A stretch of DNA of 64,000 bases, taken from the IMG/VR virus record IMGVR_UViG_3300021963_000081, positions 1 to 64,000 of that record. One strand, 5' to 3'. The notes below the pieces were generated by a model that was not told where the DNA came from, ran no database searches, and worked only from the letters and a program-made list of their open reading frames with translations. The stretch comes from a virus. The position numbers and the translations under genes are program-made. Below are positions 43,201 to 53,100 of the stretch, in pieces. How positions within the stretch are numbered: position 1 is the first letter of the stretch; each line of letters starts with the position of its first letter.

Positions 43201-44748
43201 TTTGACTATTACATGGCAAGAATTGATAAACTCGTATTGTCGAAGGATAAAGAATTCAGAATTATTAAAGGTAAGTCAGGTGTAGTCCCATCAGTCCCAC
43301 GAGACGATGATGATGCAATGACTCTATACACATTGCGCTTACCGCCATATGTTAATGACGTTCAAGCCATTCGTATGGAGTATAATGAAAACCGTCGCTT
43401 TACGATGAAAGACATTTCAAGTCTTGATAAGCGTGTTGAAAAACTTGAGTTTTTTGTTTCGTTAAACAACGTCGAAAAACTCGCAATGTCTGATAAAACA
43501 AGTTACGAAGATAATACTGAAAAAGAAAAGTATGGCATTGTTGGTGAGAATTTTCAAAACTTCTCGATTGCAGACTTTAAAGATCCAGCATTTAGTTGTG
43601 CATTAGATCAAGGATTCTTAACACCAAGAGCAGAAACAAAAGCATTGTCATTTGCAAATAAATTTTTATCAAATGCAAAACTTAATAAAAAGACAATCTC
43701 GCTAAACTTCACAGAAACACCTGCGATATCCCAAAACCTTGCTTCTGATAAGGCAGTGTCTGTACAGCCATTCCTATTCGGTCAATTCAATGGTATTGTT
43801 GAGATGTATCCAGAAACTGATTTCTGGGTTGAGAATAAACTCAAGCCAGAAGTAATCACAGTTCCTGAACGTATTATTGTTGAGCATACAACAGTCTATA
43901 AAGAAACAGTTATTGAAAGACAGCCTCAAATCACGATTGAACAAATTTTCCCAACGAGAAATGTTGAGACAATTATTATCCGTGAGCCAGCTGTTCTTCC
44001 AATCCCATCTACACCTGACGTAGTTGTTGTGGATAATCCTCAACCACCAATTATTGTTCAACCAGATGTGCCAGTTGAACCACCTCCACCTCCTGCACCA
44101 CCAGAGCCACCGCCTCTACCGTGGGAACCACCTCCTCCACCGCCAGAGCCACCAACTCCGATTGATTTGGGATCTCCAGAAGTGCCGATATGGATTCCAT
44201 ATACCCCACCTCCAACACCACCTGATCCTGAACCAGTTGTTGTTACGCAGCCAATGAGAACTGGTGGCGGTGGTGGTTGCGTTGTACTAGAAAGTTATGT
44301 TCCATTAATTGAGCAAAAACTTTACAACGGTAAACCTGTTACGCAAGCATACATGCTCATGGATGGTATGGATATTCTTCTTGCCAATGAACAGTCACTT
44401 GATACAGTAGTTGGTAAAGTCATTCATAGTGGTATTGAGTTACAACCATGCGTGCGACTCACGACTGAATGTGGAGCTTCACTAGTATGTTCAACAACCG
44501 CTCCGATCCCAACGTTAAATAATGGTGTAATGAAGGCACCAAACGTTATTGGACAGATGATTGGTGTATACAAAAATAATGAGTCGTCTTGGAGTAAAGT
44601 TGTGAGCATTGAAGATATGGGCGAAAAATTTGTTCGCGGTATAGATACTGGCGACAATAGTTTCTGGGCGGGAGAAACAGAAGGCGCATATATTCTTCAC
44701 CACAATATGCGTATGGATAGAGACACTTACGACTATGAGAAGCATTGA
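40237..44748 (+). CDS. DUF4815-type baseplate protein with C-terminal Hint-like domain
   Basis: A 1503-residue virion protein. The start (IDPYYDDFEDNAKNNNYMRILFKPGKAVQARELTQIQ) is the DUF4815 pattern found in T4-like cyanophage baseplates. Residues about 488-565 hold a copy of the VNN..R repeat module. Residues 1268-1336 are proline-rich. After a five-Gly linker, Cys1348 begins a Hint-like domain: CVVLESYVPLIE, then CVRLTTECGASLVCSTTAPIPT, then SFWAGETEGAYILHHN ending at Asn1490, 13 residues before the C-terminus. The usual block B His is Ala here. Its role may be self-processing or purely structural. Confidence 0.75.
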   Translation: MEFNIDPYYDDFEDNAKNNNYMRILFKPGKAVQARELTQIQSILQNQIKQFGDHVFQDGSPVIGGNLTLDNKVRHVKLLESYNNVDIEIDDFDRKVVRNTSGSVQAKVLATYFPTDGVPTLIVKYLTGLEFQDGDVIKIAGTTTQAQLIASNASGQATVVSINDGVFYVDGFFVQVSDQTVVAQAYGVNANVKVGLEITDTIVDSEIDTTLLDPAQGSFNYQAPGGDRYQFNLTLSTRPLDSIVDEAQFFELMRLENGIITKQVKYPVYAELEKTLARRTFDESGDYTVRPFRATVLDGTDANNYTLAIEPGKAYVKGFEFETLGTIKIDVEKPRSAADVKQLSDIDVDTSSGNYLYVTSVVSPGQGNAFINIASLEKLDIHCGLSSQINVGLGSSAANGFIYQNTKIGTARVRDFIRDDNSTESIVDGNGVYRIYLTDVNITPKVLKASGTHTSTTLNVASGQFLPRTNGLYTNVSITILPIRLDAVENVYATALGNTFTVNANNNGTFAGKVSVGDIVRVGNFAKEVTAVATGNLTVNSAFAYTMANSSSNPVVVYKQTNYSQNVSEQTRTIANSWWQANYATLQVDRAFDNDGVPDSNTVFQLNFGVDDAKCLVSGVAVANSLLANVNVAMNIALDSKLITGDTYLSDPQDKIFIYQLPGSFVRRTSINNADYEYDKMVMNKTVSGTPGVFVIGSGTLAAAESIPWSGTTSSIRDNLVVYVRDKGASSTPNGSLLNLTSANVTVTSNQITIDTGDAALQAIDAVVRVKLNDTEDLIRTKTYYADSSFSADPFTYPTSNATANVEVSLTNLGHVASLNLANGLIWLSNPSFNAVRPGDSISLFLPDVVKVNKVLMGNTTHYPDSNNVEDITERFVFDYGQRDDKYDHARIILKQGYGSPSGKLLVHVDFYHHIFSTVNKLSFFGPSSYSQDQYDDNLIPVYAAQINGRIYNLRDCLDFRPSRPIGDVSDSFNVPNIPNPDSTTELSFDYYMARIDKLVLSKDKEFRIIKGKSGVVPSVPRDDDDAMTLYTLRLPPYVNDVQAIRMEYNENRRFTMKDISSLDKRVEKLEFFVSLNNVEKLAMSDKTSYEDNTEKEKYGIVGENFQNFSIADFKDPAFSCALDQGFLTPRAETKALSFANKFLSNAKLNKKTISLNFTETPAISQNLASDKAVSVQPFLFGQFNGIVEMYPETDFWVENKLKPEVITVPERIIVEHTTVYKETVIERQPQITIEQIFPTRNVETIIIREPAVLPIPSTPDVVVVDNPQPPIIVQPDVPVEPPPPPAPPEPPPLPWEPPPPPPEPPTPIDLGSPEVPIWIPYTPPPTPPDPEPVVVTQPMRTGGGGGCVVLESYVPLIEQKLYNGKPVTQAYMLMDGMDILLANEQSLDTVVGKVIHSGIELQPCVRLTTECGASLVCSTTAPIPTLNNGVMKAPNVIGQMIGVYKNNESSWSKVVSIEDMGEKFVRGIDTGDNSFWAGETEGAYILHHNMRMDRDTYDYEKH

Positions 44749-44764
44749 TTTCTAGGAAAAAAAC

Positions 44765-47700
44765 ATGGCAATTAAAACAGAATACGGAACAGTAGTTGTT
44801 GACACAAATCTAGTTCCTTATATGAGACCTATAGATATCGAGTTTACTGCTCGAAATCTCAAGCCATATAAAATCGGTAGTGTCTTTTTCGACGACATCG
44901 CCGTTAATCGCTTTTGTCAAGTTGGCAATAAAGTAGAAATTGATGCAAAGAAAGTTATTGCAATTACTTCAAATACGGCAACAGCACCAACCTCTGGTCA
45001 ATTAGTATACCAAGGATCGTCAAACGAAGCCGCATCATTTACCGCAACTGTTGATGCATATTATTCTGGTAACACAACGGTAATCCTTCGTTCGTTATCT
45101 GGAAATTTTGATGATACAGCTTCGTTGTTTATTGAAAATGGTTCTGGTGCAACTTATGCAAATGCAAGAATTGTCACTGTAAACGATTTCAATACATCAG
45201 ATTCTTTCTATGCTGGAGAAGGTGTTATTTCTCCACAATCAAATACGTTTGCGACAGTTATCGCAACGACTGGTGATGATGTTGTTTATCTAAATCAAAA
45301 TTATCATAATATTAATGTTGTTGCAACCAGCGGTTCTACGCTTGCCGATTATACTAGTAAGTTTAAGGTTGGTGATCTTGTATTCCAAACTGCAGATGGT
45401 CAAAACAGATATGACCTTGCAGCATTCCGCGGACATGTTGAATACATTAACACGACTGGTGGAGCAATTGCAATTCGTCCAATCGACGGAACATTAGTTG
45501 CTAATGCCACAAGCACTTCGACGAATGCAAACGCCAGACTCTGGTGTGTTACCGATACATCTTCGCCTAAACCACTCCACCTAAACTCATTTAATCTTTC
45601 TGGTTTTCCAGTAGATTCTTATCTTAAGAGCGTCGCAAACTCTGCAAACATTAAGATTATGGCATACACACATACATCAGGTGTGCTTGCAAATACATTA
45701 AATTCTGGATTGACACAAGTATTGCTTCCAACCAGTGCAAACACCTCAGGTGCTGCTGGCAATTTGATTTACTTTACTTCTGGAACATCAGCTGGATCTT
45801 TAAAACTAATTACAGCTGTAAGTGGAAGAACTGTAACTCTTGATTCAGCACTTGACCTAGATTACTCTTCAAATACAACATATTCTATTGGTAATTTTAT
45901 TGTTGATGATACTGGTTGCCTTGCTGGTGTGTTCAGCGTTCCAGCATATCCTGGATTTAAGTTTAAAACTGGTAATCGTGTATTAACAATCACTGACACT
46001 TCAACTGTAAGCGATCCAGATTACGCAATGCGCGCAGCTGGTTCATTTGTTGCAAGTGGCATATTAAAGACAACTCAAAGAATTCAAACAACACCAACAC
46101 TTCCACCTCTCCCTGAAGTGGATTCTGATGCGCTTGTTCGTCCAATTTCTCCAGCTGATAGATCGTATAATGCGGATGCAGTTAAAAATCCATCAACATC
46201 TTCTACTGGCTCAACGACACCAAGAATCAGCCTCGGAGATGGTTTGTCTCAAACATTCTTTACACCACGTCCAAAATCAAGCGCAAACAAGCAAGATTAT
46301 GGTATGTTCGTAAGTTCTGTTGATCTATTCTTTAAGAGTAAGCCATCAACATCTCTTGGTGCGATGCAGCTTCCAATCACATTGAAGATTGCAGAAGTTC
46401 AAAATGGTTATCCAACAAAGAACTATCTTGCTGCTAAGACAATTCAATGTAAGGATGTTAAGATTTCTACAGTTCCAAGCACGTCAAATACTTCAACTGT
46501 CACAAAGTTTACATTTGATGATCCAGTATTCTTAGAACCAGCTCGCGAATATGCGCTTGTTCTCGGATCTGACTCTCCAGATTATGAAGTATTCGTTGCA
46601 GAACTAGGTGCAGATGTTCTTGGTGCTACACCAACTCGTCGTATTTCCGAGCAGCCATACGCTGGTTCATTCTTCCGCTCACAAAACTCATCAACCTGGA
46701 CACCATATCAGAATCAAGATTTGATGTTTGTGATTAATAAAGCAGTGTTTTTTAATTCTGGAGACGGCACTGCAAGATTTACACTCGATGAAGCACCAGA
46801 AGCAAATAACTTTGTTGATAAAGTTATCTTGATGGCTTCTGATCTTGACTTCCCAGTGACTGACCTTTCTTACAGCCTTCGTGGTGTTTACGCAAACGGA
46901 TCTGGTCAAACTCAAGAAAGTGTCAGCGGTGTTGAATTGACTAAATTCTCGCCAGTTGAATATGGAACTATTCTTGATAAGTCAAATAAAACATCTATCA
47001 ATCGTCGTAAATTGCTCAAAGGCAACGCAAACAGCTTTATTTTAACAGTAACTATGTCAACAGGCGATGCTGATATTTCTCCAGTAGTAAATATCGAAAG
47101 ACTTGGTCTTACTGCATCTCGCTTCTTGATTAATAATGCTGGCATTCCAAATACTCAAATTTCTCTTTTGAGTTATGGTAGTGGATATAACGCAACGATC
47201 ACTTCTGCTAATGTTTCAAATGCTCAAGAAAATGTATTTGGAACTTCAGTTTCGACGTTAGTCGCAAATGCTGCGCTATATCGCCAATATATCTTTGCTA
47301 ATAACGCAAATATTGGTTTCTATGCAATCAATATTGCTGGTGGCGGTGGCTCTGGTGCAACTGGTTTCGCTGTTGCAAATACTGACGGTCAAAATACTGT
47401 CAACTACGTTGTTATTACCGATCCAGGCAGCGGATATCTAACCACTCCAACGATTCGAATCGTTTCTGGTAATGCAACACCAAATTCGAATGCAACAGCA
47501 GTAGTCGCTGGAGAAACAGGCAAATCTGGTGGTAATATCCAGGCGAAGTATGTAACTCGAGAAATTGTTCTAGAAGATGGCTTCGAGTCTGGTGATATTC
47601 GTGTGTTTATGGACGCGATCCGCCCAACTGGAACAGATGTCAATGTTTACTATAAAGTTAAATCAGTAGACGATAATGATCGCTTTAGCGATAAAAGCTG

Positions 47701-47935
47701 GCAGTTAATGTTCAAATATAAGGACATTTACTCTAAGAGTCCTAGATCTCTTATTGGTTTAGAGTTTAGACCAGACTTATTAGAAAACAGACTTTCATAT
47801 GTTGAAAATGGAGTTACTTACCCTATTGGCGGTAAATTTAAGTCCTTTGCGATTAAGGTTGTATTGACCTCTTCTGATCCATCATTAGTACCTAAAGTTA
47901 GAAATCTTCGTATTATTGCGACCCCAGAAGGTTAA
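44765..47935 (+). CDS. Large conserved baseplate/structural protein
   Basis: A 1056-residue protein beginning YGTVVVDTNLVPYMRPIDIEFTARNLKPYKIGSVFFDDIAVNRFCQ, a start common to large structural proteins of T4-like cyanophages that follow the DUF4815 protein. It is rich in beta structure. Residues about 780-920 contain the GSGY-type insertion (YGSGYNATITS, DPGSGYLTTPTIRIVSG) also seen in gp6. It may take the role of T4 gp10 or gp11, but I see no signature of either. Confidence 0.65.
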   Translation: MAIKTEYGTVVVDTNLVPYMRPIDIEFTARNLKPYKIGSVFFDDIAVNRFCQVGNKVEIDAKKVIAITSNTATAPTSGQLVYQGSSNEAASFTATVDAYYSGNTTVILRSLSGNFDDTASLFIENGSGATYANARIVTVNDFNTSDSFYAGEGVISPQSNTFATVIATTGDDVVYLNQNYHNINVVATSGSTLADYTSKFKVGDLVFQTADGQNRYDLAAFRGHVEYINTTGGAIAIRPIDGTLVANATSTSTNANARLWCVTDTSSPKPLHLNSFNLSGFPVDSYLKSVANSANIKIMAYTHTSGVLANTLNSGLTQVLLPTSANTSGAAGNLIYFTSGTSAGSLKLITAVSGRTVTLDSALDLDYSSNTTYSIGNFIVDDTGCLAGVFSVPAYPGFKFKTGNRVLTITDTSTVSDPDYAMRAAGSFVASGILKTTQRIQTTPTLPPLPEVDSDALVRPISPADRSYNADAVKNPSTSSTGSTTPRISLGDGLSQTFFTPRPKSSANKQDYGMFVSSVDLFFKSKPSTSLGAMQLPITLKIAEVQNGYPTKNYLAAKTIQCKDVKISTVPSTSNTSTVTKFTFDDPVFLEPAREYALVLGSDSPDYEVFVAELGADVLGATPTRRISEQPYAGSFFRSQNSSTWTPYQNQDLMFVINKAVFFNSGDGTARFTLDEAPEANNFVDKVILMASDLDFPVTDLSYSLRGVYANGSGQTQESVSGVELTKFSPVEYGTILDKSNKTSINRRKLLKGNANSFILTVTMSTGDADISPVVNIERLGLTASRFLINNAGIPNTQISLLSYGSGYNATITSANVSNAQENVFGTSVSTLVANAALYRQYIFANNANIGFYAINIAGGGGSGATGFAVANTDGQNTVNYVVITDPGSGYLTTPTIRIVSGNATPNSNATAVVAGETGKSGGNIQAKYVTREIVLEDGFESGDIRVFMDAIRPTGTDVNVYYKVKSVDDNDRFSDKSWQLMFKYKDIYSKSPRSLIGLEFRPDLLENRLSYVENGVTYPIGGKFKSFAIKVVLTSSDPSLVPKVRNLRIIATPEG

Positions 47936-47937
47936 TT

Positions 47938-48162
47938 ATGTCGAAAGCAAGGATTGAAGGAAGCCCTAATTTCATAAAAGACGAAAGAAACATTGCTGTG
48001 TTAAATACGAATAAAGCCGTTATTGCTAAACATGAGCAAAAAATGGCTGAACTTCGTAGAAATAAGCAGGTTGACGACGACATAAATAATCTGAAATCTG
48101 AAGTTTCAGACATAAAAGATATGCTTTCCCAAATTTTAAAAGCCGTTAGTGGCGAGAAGTAG
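47938..48162 (+). CDS. Small coiled-coil structural-region protein (74 aa)
   Basis: A 74-residue protein with an N-terminal basic stretch (MSKARIEGSPNFIKDERN) and a C-terminal coiled coil (KQVDDDINNLKSEVSDIKDMLSQILKAV). Similar short proteins lie in the same place in T4-like cyanophages. A trimeric adaptor for the fibre that follows is plausible but not shown. Confidence 0.6.
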   Translation: MSKARIEGSPNFIKDERNIAVLNTNKAVIAKHEQKMAELRRNKQVDDDINNLKSEVSDIKDMLSQILKAVSGEK

Positions 48163-48164
48163 AC

Positions 48165-50954
48165 ATGGCAAATACAGTTAATGTAGGCATTACAACAACA
48201 GCCTGTACTTTCAATCAGTGGCGTATCACCGACAATCTCATGGCGAACGACGTCAACGAGATTGCTCGTGGCAATTTCGTGAAGGCGACTGGAAATGTTA
48301 CCATTTCTAATGGATTCCTTCTTCTTGCAAACTCCTCTGGTGGCGTTATTCTAGATGTTCGTGATGATACGAACATCGACGGAACACTTACCGTAAAAGA
48401 TATCGAAGTTGATAACTCAACTGGTCACGTCTATGTTGATGCTGGCGATATCTGGTTCCGTCGTATGGGCTCGGCAGATCGTTTCTGGAGCAACACGAAC
48501 ACAACATTCTTCTGTTCTAATGTTTCTGTAACAAACGCAGAAGTCGGAACTTTGAATGTAAACAATCAGATGGTGACGGTAAATACCTCCATCTTTAATG
48601 TTGCAAATACTAATCTTGCAGCAACGATGAACGTCCACCCAGCCAATGTTTGGGTATTTGGCGCAAACTTAACTATTCAGAATACTTCTTCTGGATCTTT
48701 AAATGTCTTTAATAGACTATTGCACGTTAACTCTGGTAATTCGTTCTTCGGAAATACTTCTGCGCTTGCAACATTCAATGTCCATCCAGCAAATGTCAAT
48801 TTCTTCGGCACGAATGTAACCGTATCGAATACAACTGCTGGATCACTAAACGTTGATAATCGTCTTGTGATGGTTACAACGCCAAATATTTTCTTCTCAA
48901 ATACTCACTCATCAGCCAGATTTAATGTAAATCCAAATACTTACTTCCATGGCGGTGAGGTAAATGTTGCAAATACTGCGCTTACTTCTACTGTAAACGT
49001 CCATACTGGTAATGTATTCTTCTTCAGCGGAAATGTTACAGTATCAAATACAACTGGTGGCTCTCTAAATGTCGACAATAGACTTGTTATGGTGACAACA
49101 CCTAACATCTATTTCTCGAATACACATTCTTCTGCTCGCTTCAATGTAAATCCAAACACCTTCTTTACTGGTGGCGAAGTCAACGTATCAAATACGGCAT
49201 TGACTTCTACAATGAACGTTCACCCTGCAAATGTTTGGTTCTTTGGTGCAAATGTAACAGTATCAAACACCAGCGATGGTTCATTTAATGTTGATAATCG
49301 TTTGGTCAGAGTAACATCACCAAATGTGATCTATGCAAACACTCATGCTTCCGCAAGATTCAATGTATTCCCAAATACATTCTTCCATGGTGGATTAGTA
49401 AACGTTGCAAACACTTCACAATTTGCTACCGTTAACATTACACCAAACACTTGGATTTTTGCAAACCTAAACGTTGGATCAAACCTTGAAGTCACTGCAA
49501 ACACTTTCTTGTATTCGAACCTAGCGGTATCTAAGAATACACTAATTTCTCAAAATGCAAACGTCGTTGGAACATTCAATGTAACTTCTACTGCTGAAGT
49601 AACTGGAAACACTTCGCTCTATTCAAACCTCGCTGTATCTAAGAATACAACGATGTCGCAAAACGCGAATGTATCTGGTACGATGAATGTTGGTTCAATA
49701 CTAGCAGTCACTGGCAACACTGAACTTCTATCCAACCTTGCGGTTTCTAAGAATACGACGTTGAGCCAAAACGCTAATGTCCTAGGAACTCTCAATGTAA
49801 CATCTTTCCTCGATGTTGGTGCAAATACAGCGATTGCTGGCAATTTAGCGGTATCACGGAACACCTCTACTGGTAACTTGAGTGTTACACAAAATGTCGC
49901 TGCTGGAAATATTGCTGCAGCAAATGCTGTTTTTACAAATAATCTAGCAGCAGGAAATCTTTCTGTTTCTGGTCTATCTAACTCTACTTGCGCAAACATT
50001 ACTACGCTTTGGGTTCAAGACCTAACAGTACAGAATGCCATTGCTGCTCCTGCAACAACGACAGGTTCTGAATATAGATTGCGCGTTAGCCAAGGTTCAC
50101 GCCAAGATGGTTTCTTTGGCGTTGGACTTGGAACTACTGCAAATGGTAATGCATGGTTAAGATTTGATACTTCAGCTGGCAATGTTTGGCGTGCAACGGC
50201 AAATAGCACTGAAGGAACTTACTATACGATTATTACGCGCCAAAATGTATCTGATGATGTTGCAACAACTGATTCATCAAATGTTGCATCACTCACTGCA
50301 GTTAGAATCGCGAATGCAAATGCTCTTGCTGCGTTGGCTGCGGCAAACTCAGGAGCCAATTCTGTTTGGGTCTATGCTTACGGTGGTTCTGTTCTTTCGA
50401 ACGCAAATCTAAACTTCATCAATACTGCTTCTGTGAATGCATTTGCTGCTGCAAATGGTTCAACTCAAGCCAACGTATCGTTTGCAATGAACACTGCAAA
50501 CATTGTGGCAATTGGTACTGGCGCAGCTGCTCTTACGATTTCGCCAAACACTACGATTTCTCAAAATCTAACTGTAAGCGGTAATCTAACTGTCACAGGA
50601 AATATTACTGGTACATTGAAGTCGACAAAAGACTCGCTCACAACTGCTACGGTTTCAGGTGCGACGACTGTTAACTTGAATAACGGTAACTGGTTTAGAT
50701 ATACATTGACAGGAACTCCAACGTTTACATTCGCGAATGCTCCAGCCTCTGGAAATGCAATGACAGTAACGTTGTTAGTATTGCAAAACGGAACAGGAGG
50801 ATATACGCCAGCTTGGGGTAATACAATCTACTGGGCAGGTGGTCAAGTGCCTCCTGCATCTACTGGAGCGAATAAACTTGATATGTGGACATTCACAACA
50901 ACAGATGGTGGAAGTACGTTTATCGGAACATTGGCTGTTAAAGACGCGAGATAA
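48165..50954 (+). CDS. Beta-repeat tail fibre or adhesin
   Basis: A 929-residue protein. The N-terminus (TACTFNQWRITDNLMANDVNEIARGNFVKATGNV) resembles phage fibre attachment regions. Residues 100-430 are beta repeats (NVDNRLVMVTTPNI, FNVNPNTFFTGGEVNV, STMNVHPANVWFFGANVTVSNT). Residues 440-560 are a run of about 28-residue repeats (LYSNLAVSKNT..SQNANV.GT.NV). The end is a globular part without a recognised chaperone. It is expected to be a long fibre for host binding. Confidence 0.75.
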   Translation: MANTVNVGITTTACTFNQWRITDNLMANDVNEIARGNFVKATGNVTISNGFLLLANSSGGVILDVRDDTNIDGTLTVKDIEVDNSTGHVYVDAGDIWFRRMGSADRFWSNTNTTFFCSNVSVTNAEVGTLNVNNQMVTVNTSIFNVANTNLAATMNVHPANVWVFGANLTIQNTSSGSLNVFNRLLHVNSGNSFFGNTSALATFNVHPANVNFFGTNVTVSNTTAGSLNVDNRLVMVTTPNIFFSNTHSSARFNVNPNTYFHGGEVNVANTALTSTVNVHTGNVFFFSGNVTVSNTTGGSLNVDNRLVMVTTPNIYFSNTHSSARFNVNPNTFFTGGEVNVSNTALTSTMNVHPANVWFFGANVTVSNTSDGSFNVDNRLVRVTSPNVIYANTHASARFNVFPNTFFHGGLVNVANTSQFATVNITPNTWIFANLNVGSNLEVTANTFLYSNLAVSKNTLISQNANVVGTFNVTSTAEVTGNTSLYSNLAVSKNTTMSQNANVSGTMNVGSILAVTGNTELLSNLAVSKNTTLSQNANVLGTLNVTSFLDVGANTAIAGNLAVSRNTSTGNLSVTQNVAAGNIAAANAVFTNNLAAGNLSVSGLSNSTCANITTLWVQDLTVQNAIAAPATTTGSEYRLRVSQGSRQDGFFGVGLGTTANGNAWLRFDTSAGNVWRATANSTEGTYYTIITRQNVSDDVATTDSSNVASLTAVRIANANALAALAAANSGANSVWVYAYGGSVLSNANLNFINTASVNAFAAANGSTQANVSFAMNTANIVAIGTGAAALTISPNTTISQNLTVSGNLTVTGNITGTLKSTKDSLTTATVSGATTVNLNNGNWFRYTLTGTPTFTFANAPASGNAMTVTLLVLQNGTGGYTPAWGNTIYWAGGQVPPASTGANKLDMWTFTTTDGGSTFIGTLAVKDAR

Positions 50955-50959
50955 TCGCC

Positions 50960-53041
50960 ATGCCAAGACCGTTTGAATTAAATAAAACGTGGATAGTTGG
51001 ACCATCTAGAGGCACAACCTCATTCAATGCACCAAGCAGCATCACCATTGATTATGGTCGTCATGTTGCTTCAGTCTCAGGTCGCGGTGGGTCAGGAAAT
51101 GCGCCTGCAGCTGCCACTTGGGTGACGAATTATAATACCAATTATAACGTTGCATATCCAATTGCAAATCAACCAGCTGTTGCTTGGACCATCAATTATA
51201 GTAGCAATTATAATGTTGCGTATCCGATTGCGACTCAGCCAGAAGCAGCACGTCCAGGTACAGCATGGACAATTAACTATAATGCTGCTGTGTATCCAAT
51301 CGCTAATCAACCAGAAGCAGCTCGACCAGCAGCTGCTTGGACGATTAACTACACTTCAAATTATAATATTGCTTATCCAGAAGCAGGTCGCCCTGTCACT
51401 GCATGGGTAATTAATTATAATTCAAATTACAACGTTGCTTATCCAGAAGCAGCAAGACCTGTTACTGCTTGGACGATCAATTACAACACTAACTACAATG
51501 TTGCTTATCCGATTGCGGCGCAACCAGAAGTTGCTAGACCATCAACTGCTTGGACCATCAATTATAATGTTGCATATCCAGAAGCCGCTAGACCAGTAAC
51601 TGCTTGGACAATCAATTACAATGCTGCTGTGTATCCGATTGCAAATAGACCAGAGGCTGCTCGACCAGCAACAGCATGGACAATTAACTATAACGTAGCA
51701 TACCCAGAGGCAGGTCGACCACCAACAGCTTGGGTTATTAATTATAACACAAATTACAACGTTGCATATCCAGAAGCTGCTCGTCCTGTAAGTGCATGGA
51801 CGATCAATTATAACACCAACTATAATGTCGCATATCCGATTGCGAACCAACCTGTTGCTGGTGTTGATTGGTTTAGAACATGGTCGGTTAATGGGTTTCC
51901 ATATGTATTTTCTGTAGAACCAATTGAAGTTGGGAATTCGCAAAATGCACTCACTCCACTTCCTGCATATGGAAGTAGCCCTAATCTTCCAGGAAGCCCA
52001 GAAACCATCGGAAACTTTAATTTTATGCCTGATGGTCAATTTGGTGAGTTGAGTGCTCAATATTCTTTACTTGGCACAAATTACAATACCAACTATAACG
52101 TAGCATATCCAGTGGCTACCAGACCAGAAGCTGCTCGACCAGCAACTGCTTGGACGATTAACTATAATACTGCTGTGTATCCGATTGCAACTAGACCAGA
52201 AGCCAACCGCCCAGTTACTGCATGGACGATCACTTATAACACAGTAAGACCAGAAGCAACTCGTCCTGCAACTGCTTGGACTATCAATTACAATACCAAC
52301 TATAATGTTGCCTATCCAGAAGCAACTAGACCAGCGACTGCTTGGACTATTAACTATAACGTAGTATATCCAGAAGCAACTCGACCAGCGACTGCTTGGA
52401 CAATTAACTACAATACCAATTACAACGTCGCATACCCAATCGCAACACAACCAGAAGCTGCGCGTCCAGCCACTGCTTGGACTATCAACTACAATACAGT
52501 ATATCCAATCGCAACACAACCAGAGGCGGCTCGTCCAGGAACTGCGTGGACAATTACTTACAATGCTGCTGTATATCCAATTGCCAATCAACCAGAAGCA
52601 ACAAGACCAGTGACTGCCTGGACGATCAATTATAACACGAATTATAATGTGGCATACCCAGAAGCTGCTCGCCCAGCGACTGCTTGGACCATTAATTACA
52701 ATACAAACTATAATGTTGCATATCCGATCGCCAATCAACCAGAAGCGGCTCGACCAGCGACAGTATACAACACCAATTATAATATCGCATATCCAATTGC
52801 CAGTCAGCCGATCGCCAATCAACCGATCACATCTTATGCACCAGGAAATGTGGGAACACCAACTAATGTTCTTGGCGTTTACTTCCCAGGTGGTCCAATA
52901 GATCTTTCAGGATTTGGTGGTCCTTCAGGAACTGCTCCTTATGTTCCGTCAACTGAAGTAGTCTACTGGAGTTTCCCAGACTTCCAAAATCATCCAGTTA
53001 GTGTTCCTCCAGGTGGGTCAATCGACGTTAACATTGAATAA
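50960..53041 (+). CDS. YNTNYNVAYP-repeat structural protein A
   Basis: A 693-residue protein of unknown function. Residues 1-50 form a short N-terminal domain (SRGTTSFNAPSSITIDYGR, SGRGGSGNAP). Then come repeats built from NYNTNYNVAYPIA, QPEAARP and AWTI, interrupted by a unique insert at about residues 300-372 (51859-52077; WFRTWSVNGFPYVFSVEPIEV). The final 68 residues are a separate domain (GTPTNVLGVYFPGGPIDLSGF, PVSVPPGGSIDV). The next gene is a paralogue with the same ends. It lies among tail genes, so a surface fibre or decoration protein is likely. Confidence 0.7.
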   Translation: MPRPFELNKTWIVGPSRGTTSFNAPSSITIDYGRHVASVSGRGGSGNAPAAATWVTNYNTNYNVAYPIANQPAVAWTINYSSNYNVAYPIATQPEAARPGTAWTINYNAAVYPIANQPEAARPAAAWTINYTSNYNIAYPEAGRPVTAWVINYNSNYNVAYPEAARPVTAWTINYNTNYNVAYPIAAQPEVARPSTAWTINYNVAYPEAARPVTAWTINYNAAVYPIANRPEAARPATAWTINYNVAYPEAGRPPTAWVINYNTNYNVAYPEAARPVSAWTINYNTNYNVAYPIANQPVAGVDWFRTWSVNGFPYVFSVEPIEVGNSQNALTPLPAYGSSPNLPGSPETIGNFNFMPDGQFGELSAQYSLLGTNYNTNYNVAYPVATRPEAARPATAWTINYNTAVYPIATRPEANRPVTAWTITYNTVRPEATRPATAWTINYNTNYNVAYPEATRPATAWTINYNVVYPEATRPATAWTINYNTNYNVAYPIATQPEAARPATAWTINYNTVYPIATQPEAARPGTAWTITYNAAVYPIANQPEATRPVTAWTINYNTNYNVAYPEAARPATAWTINYNTNYNVAYPIANQPEAARPATVYNTNYNIAYPIASQPIANQPITSYAPGNVGTPTNVLGVYFPGGPIDLSGFGGPSGTAPYVPSTEVVYWSFPDFQNHPVSVPPGGSIDVNIE

Positions 53042-53049
53042 TAGAAACG

Positions 53050-53057
53050 AATAAATA
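53050..53057 (+). promoter_or_regulatory. Candidate late promoter (AATAAATA)
   Basis: AATAAATA at 53050-53057 lies in the short gap between the two repeat proteins, 44 bases before the start of the second. Only the first base differs from the T4 late consensus TATAAATA. Two similar sites occur ahead of 55317 and 58998. Confidence 0.45.
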
Positions 53058-53100
53058 AGTACAATGCCTTTGGGTATTGGTGCCCATTTCTGGAAAAATA

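Noticed and set aside
51092-52822. Open frames antisense to the YNTNYNVAYP-repeat genes
   Set aside because: They mirror the repeat, are low in complexity (Ile/Val/Cys/Ser/Trp), and the plus-strand product shows clear domain structure and paralogy.
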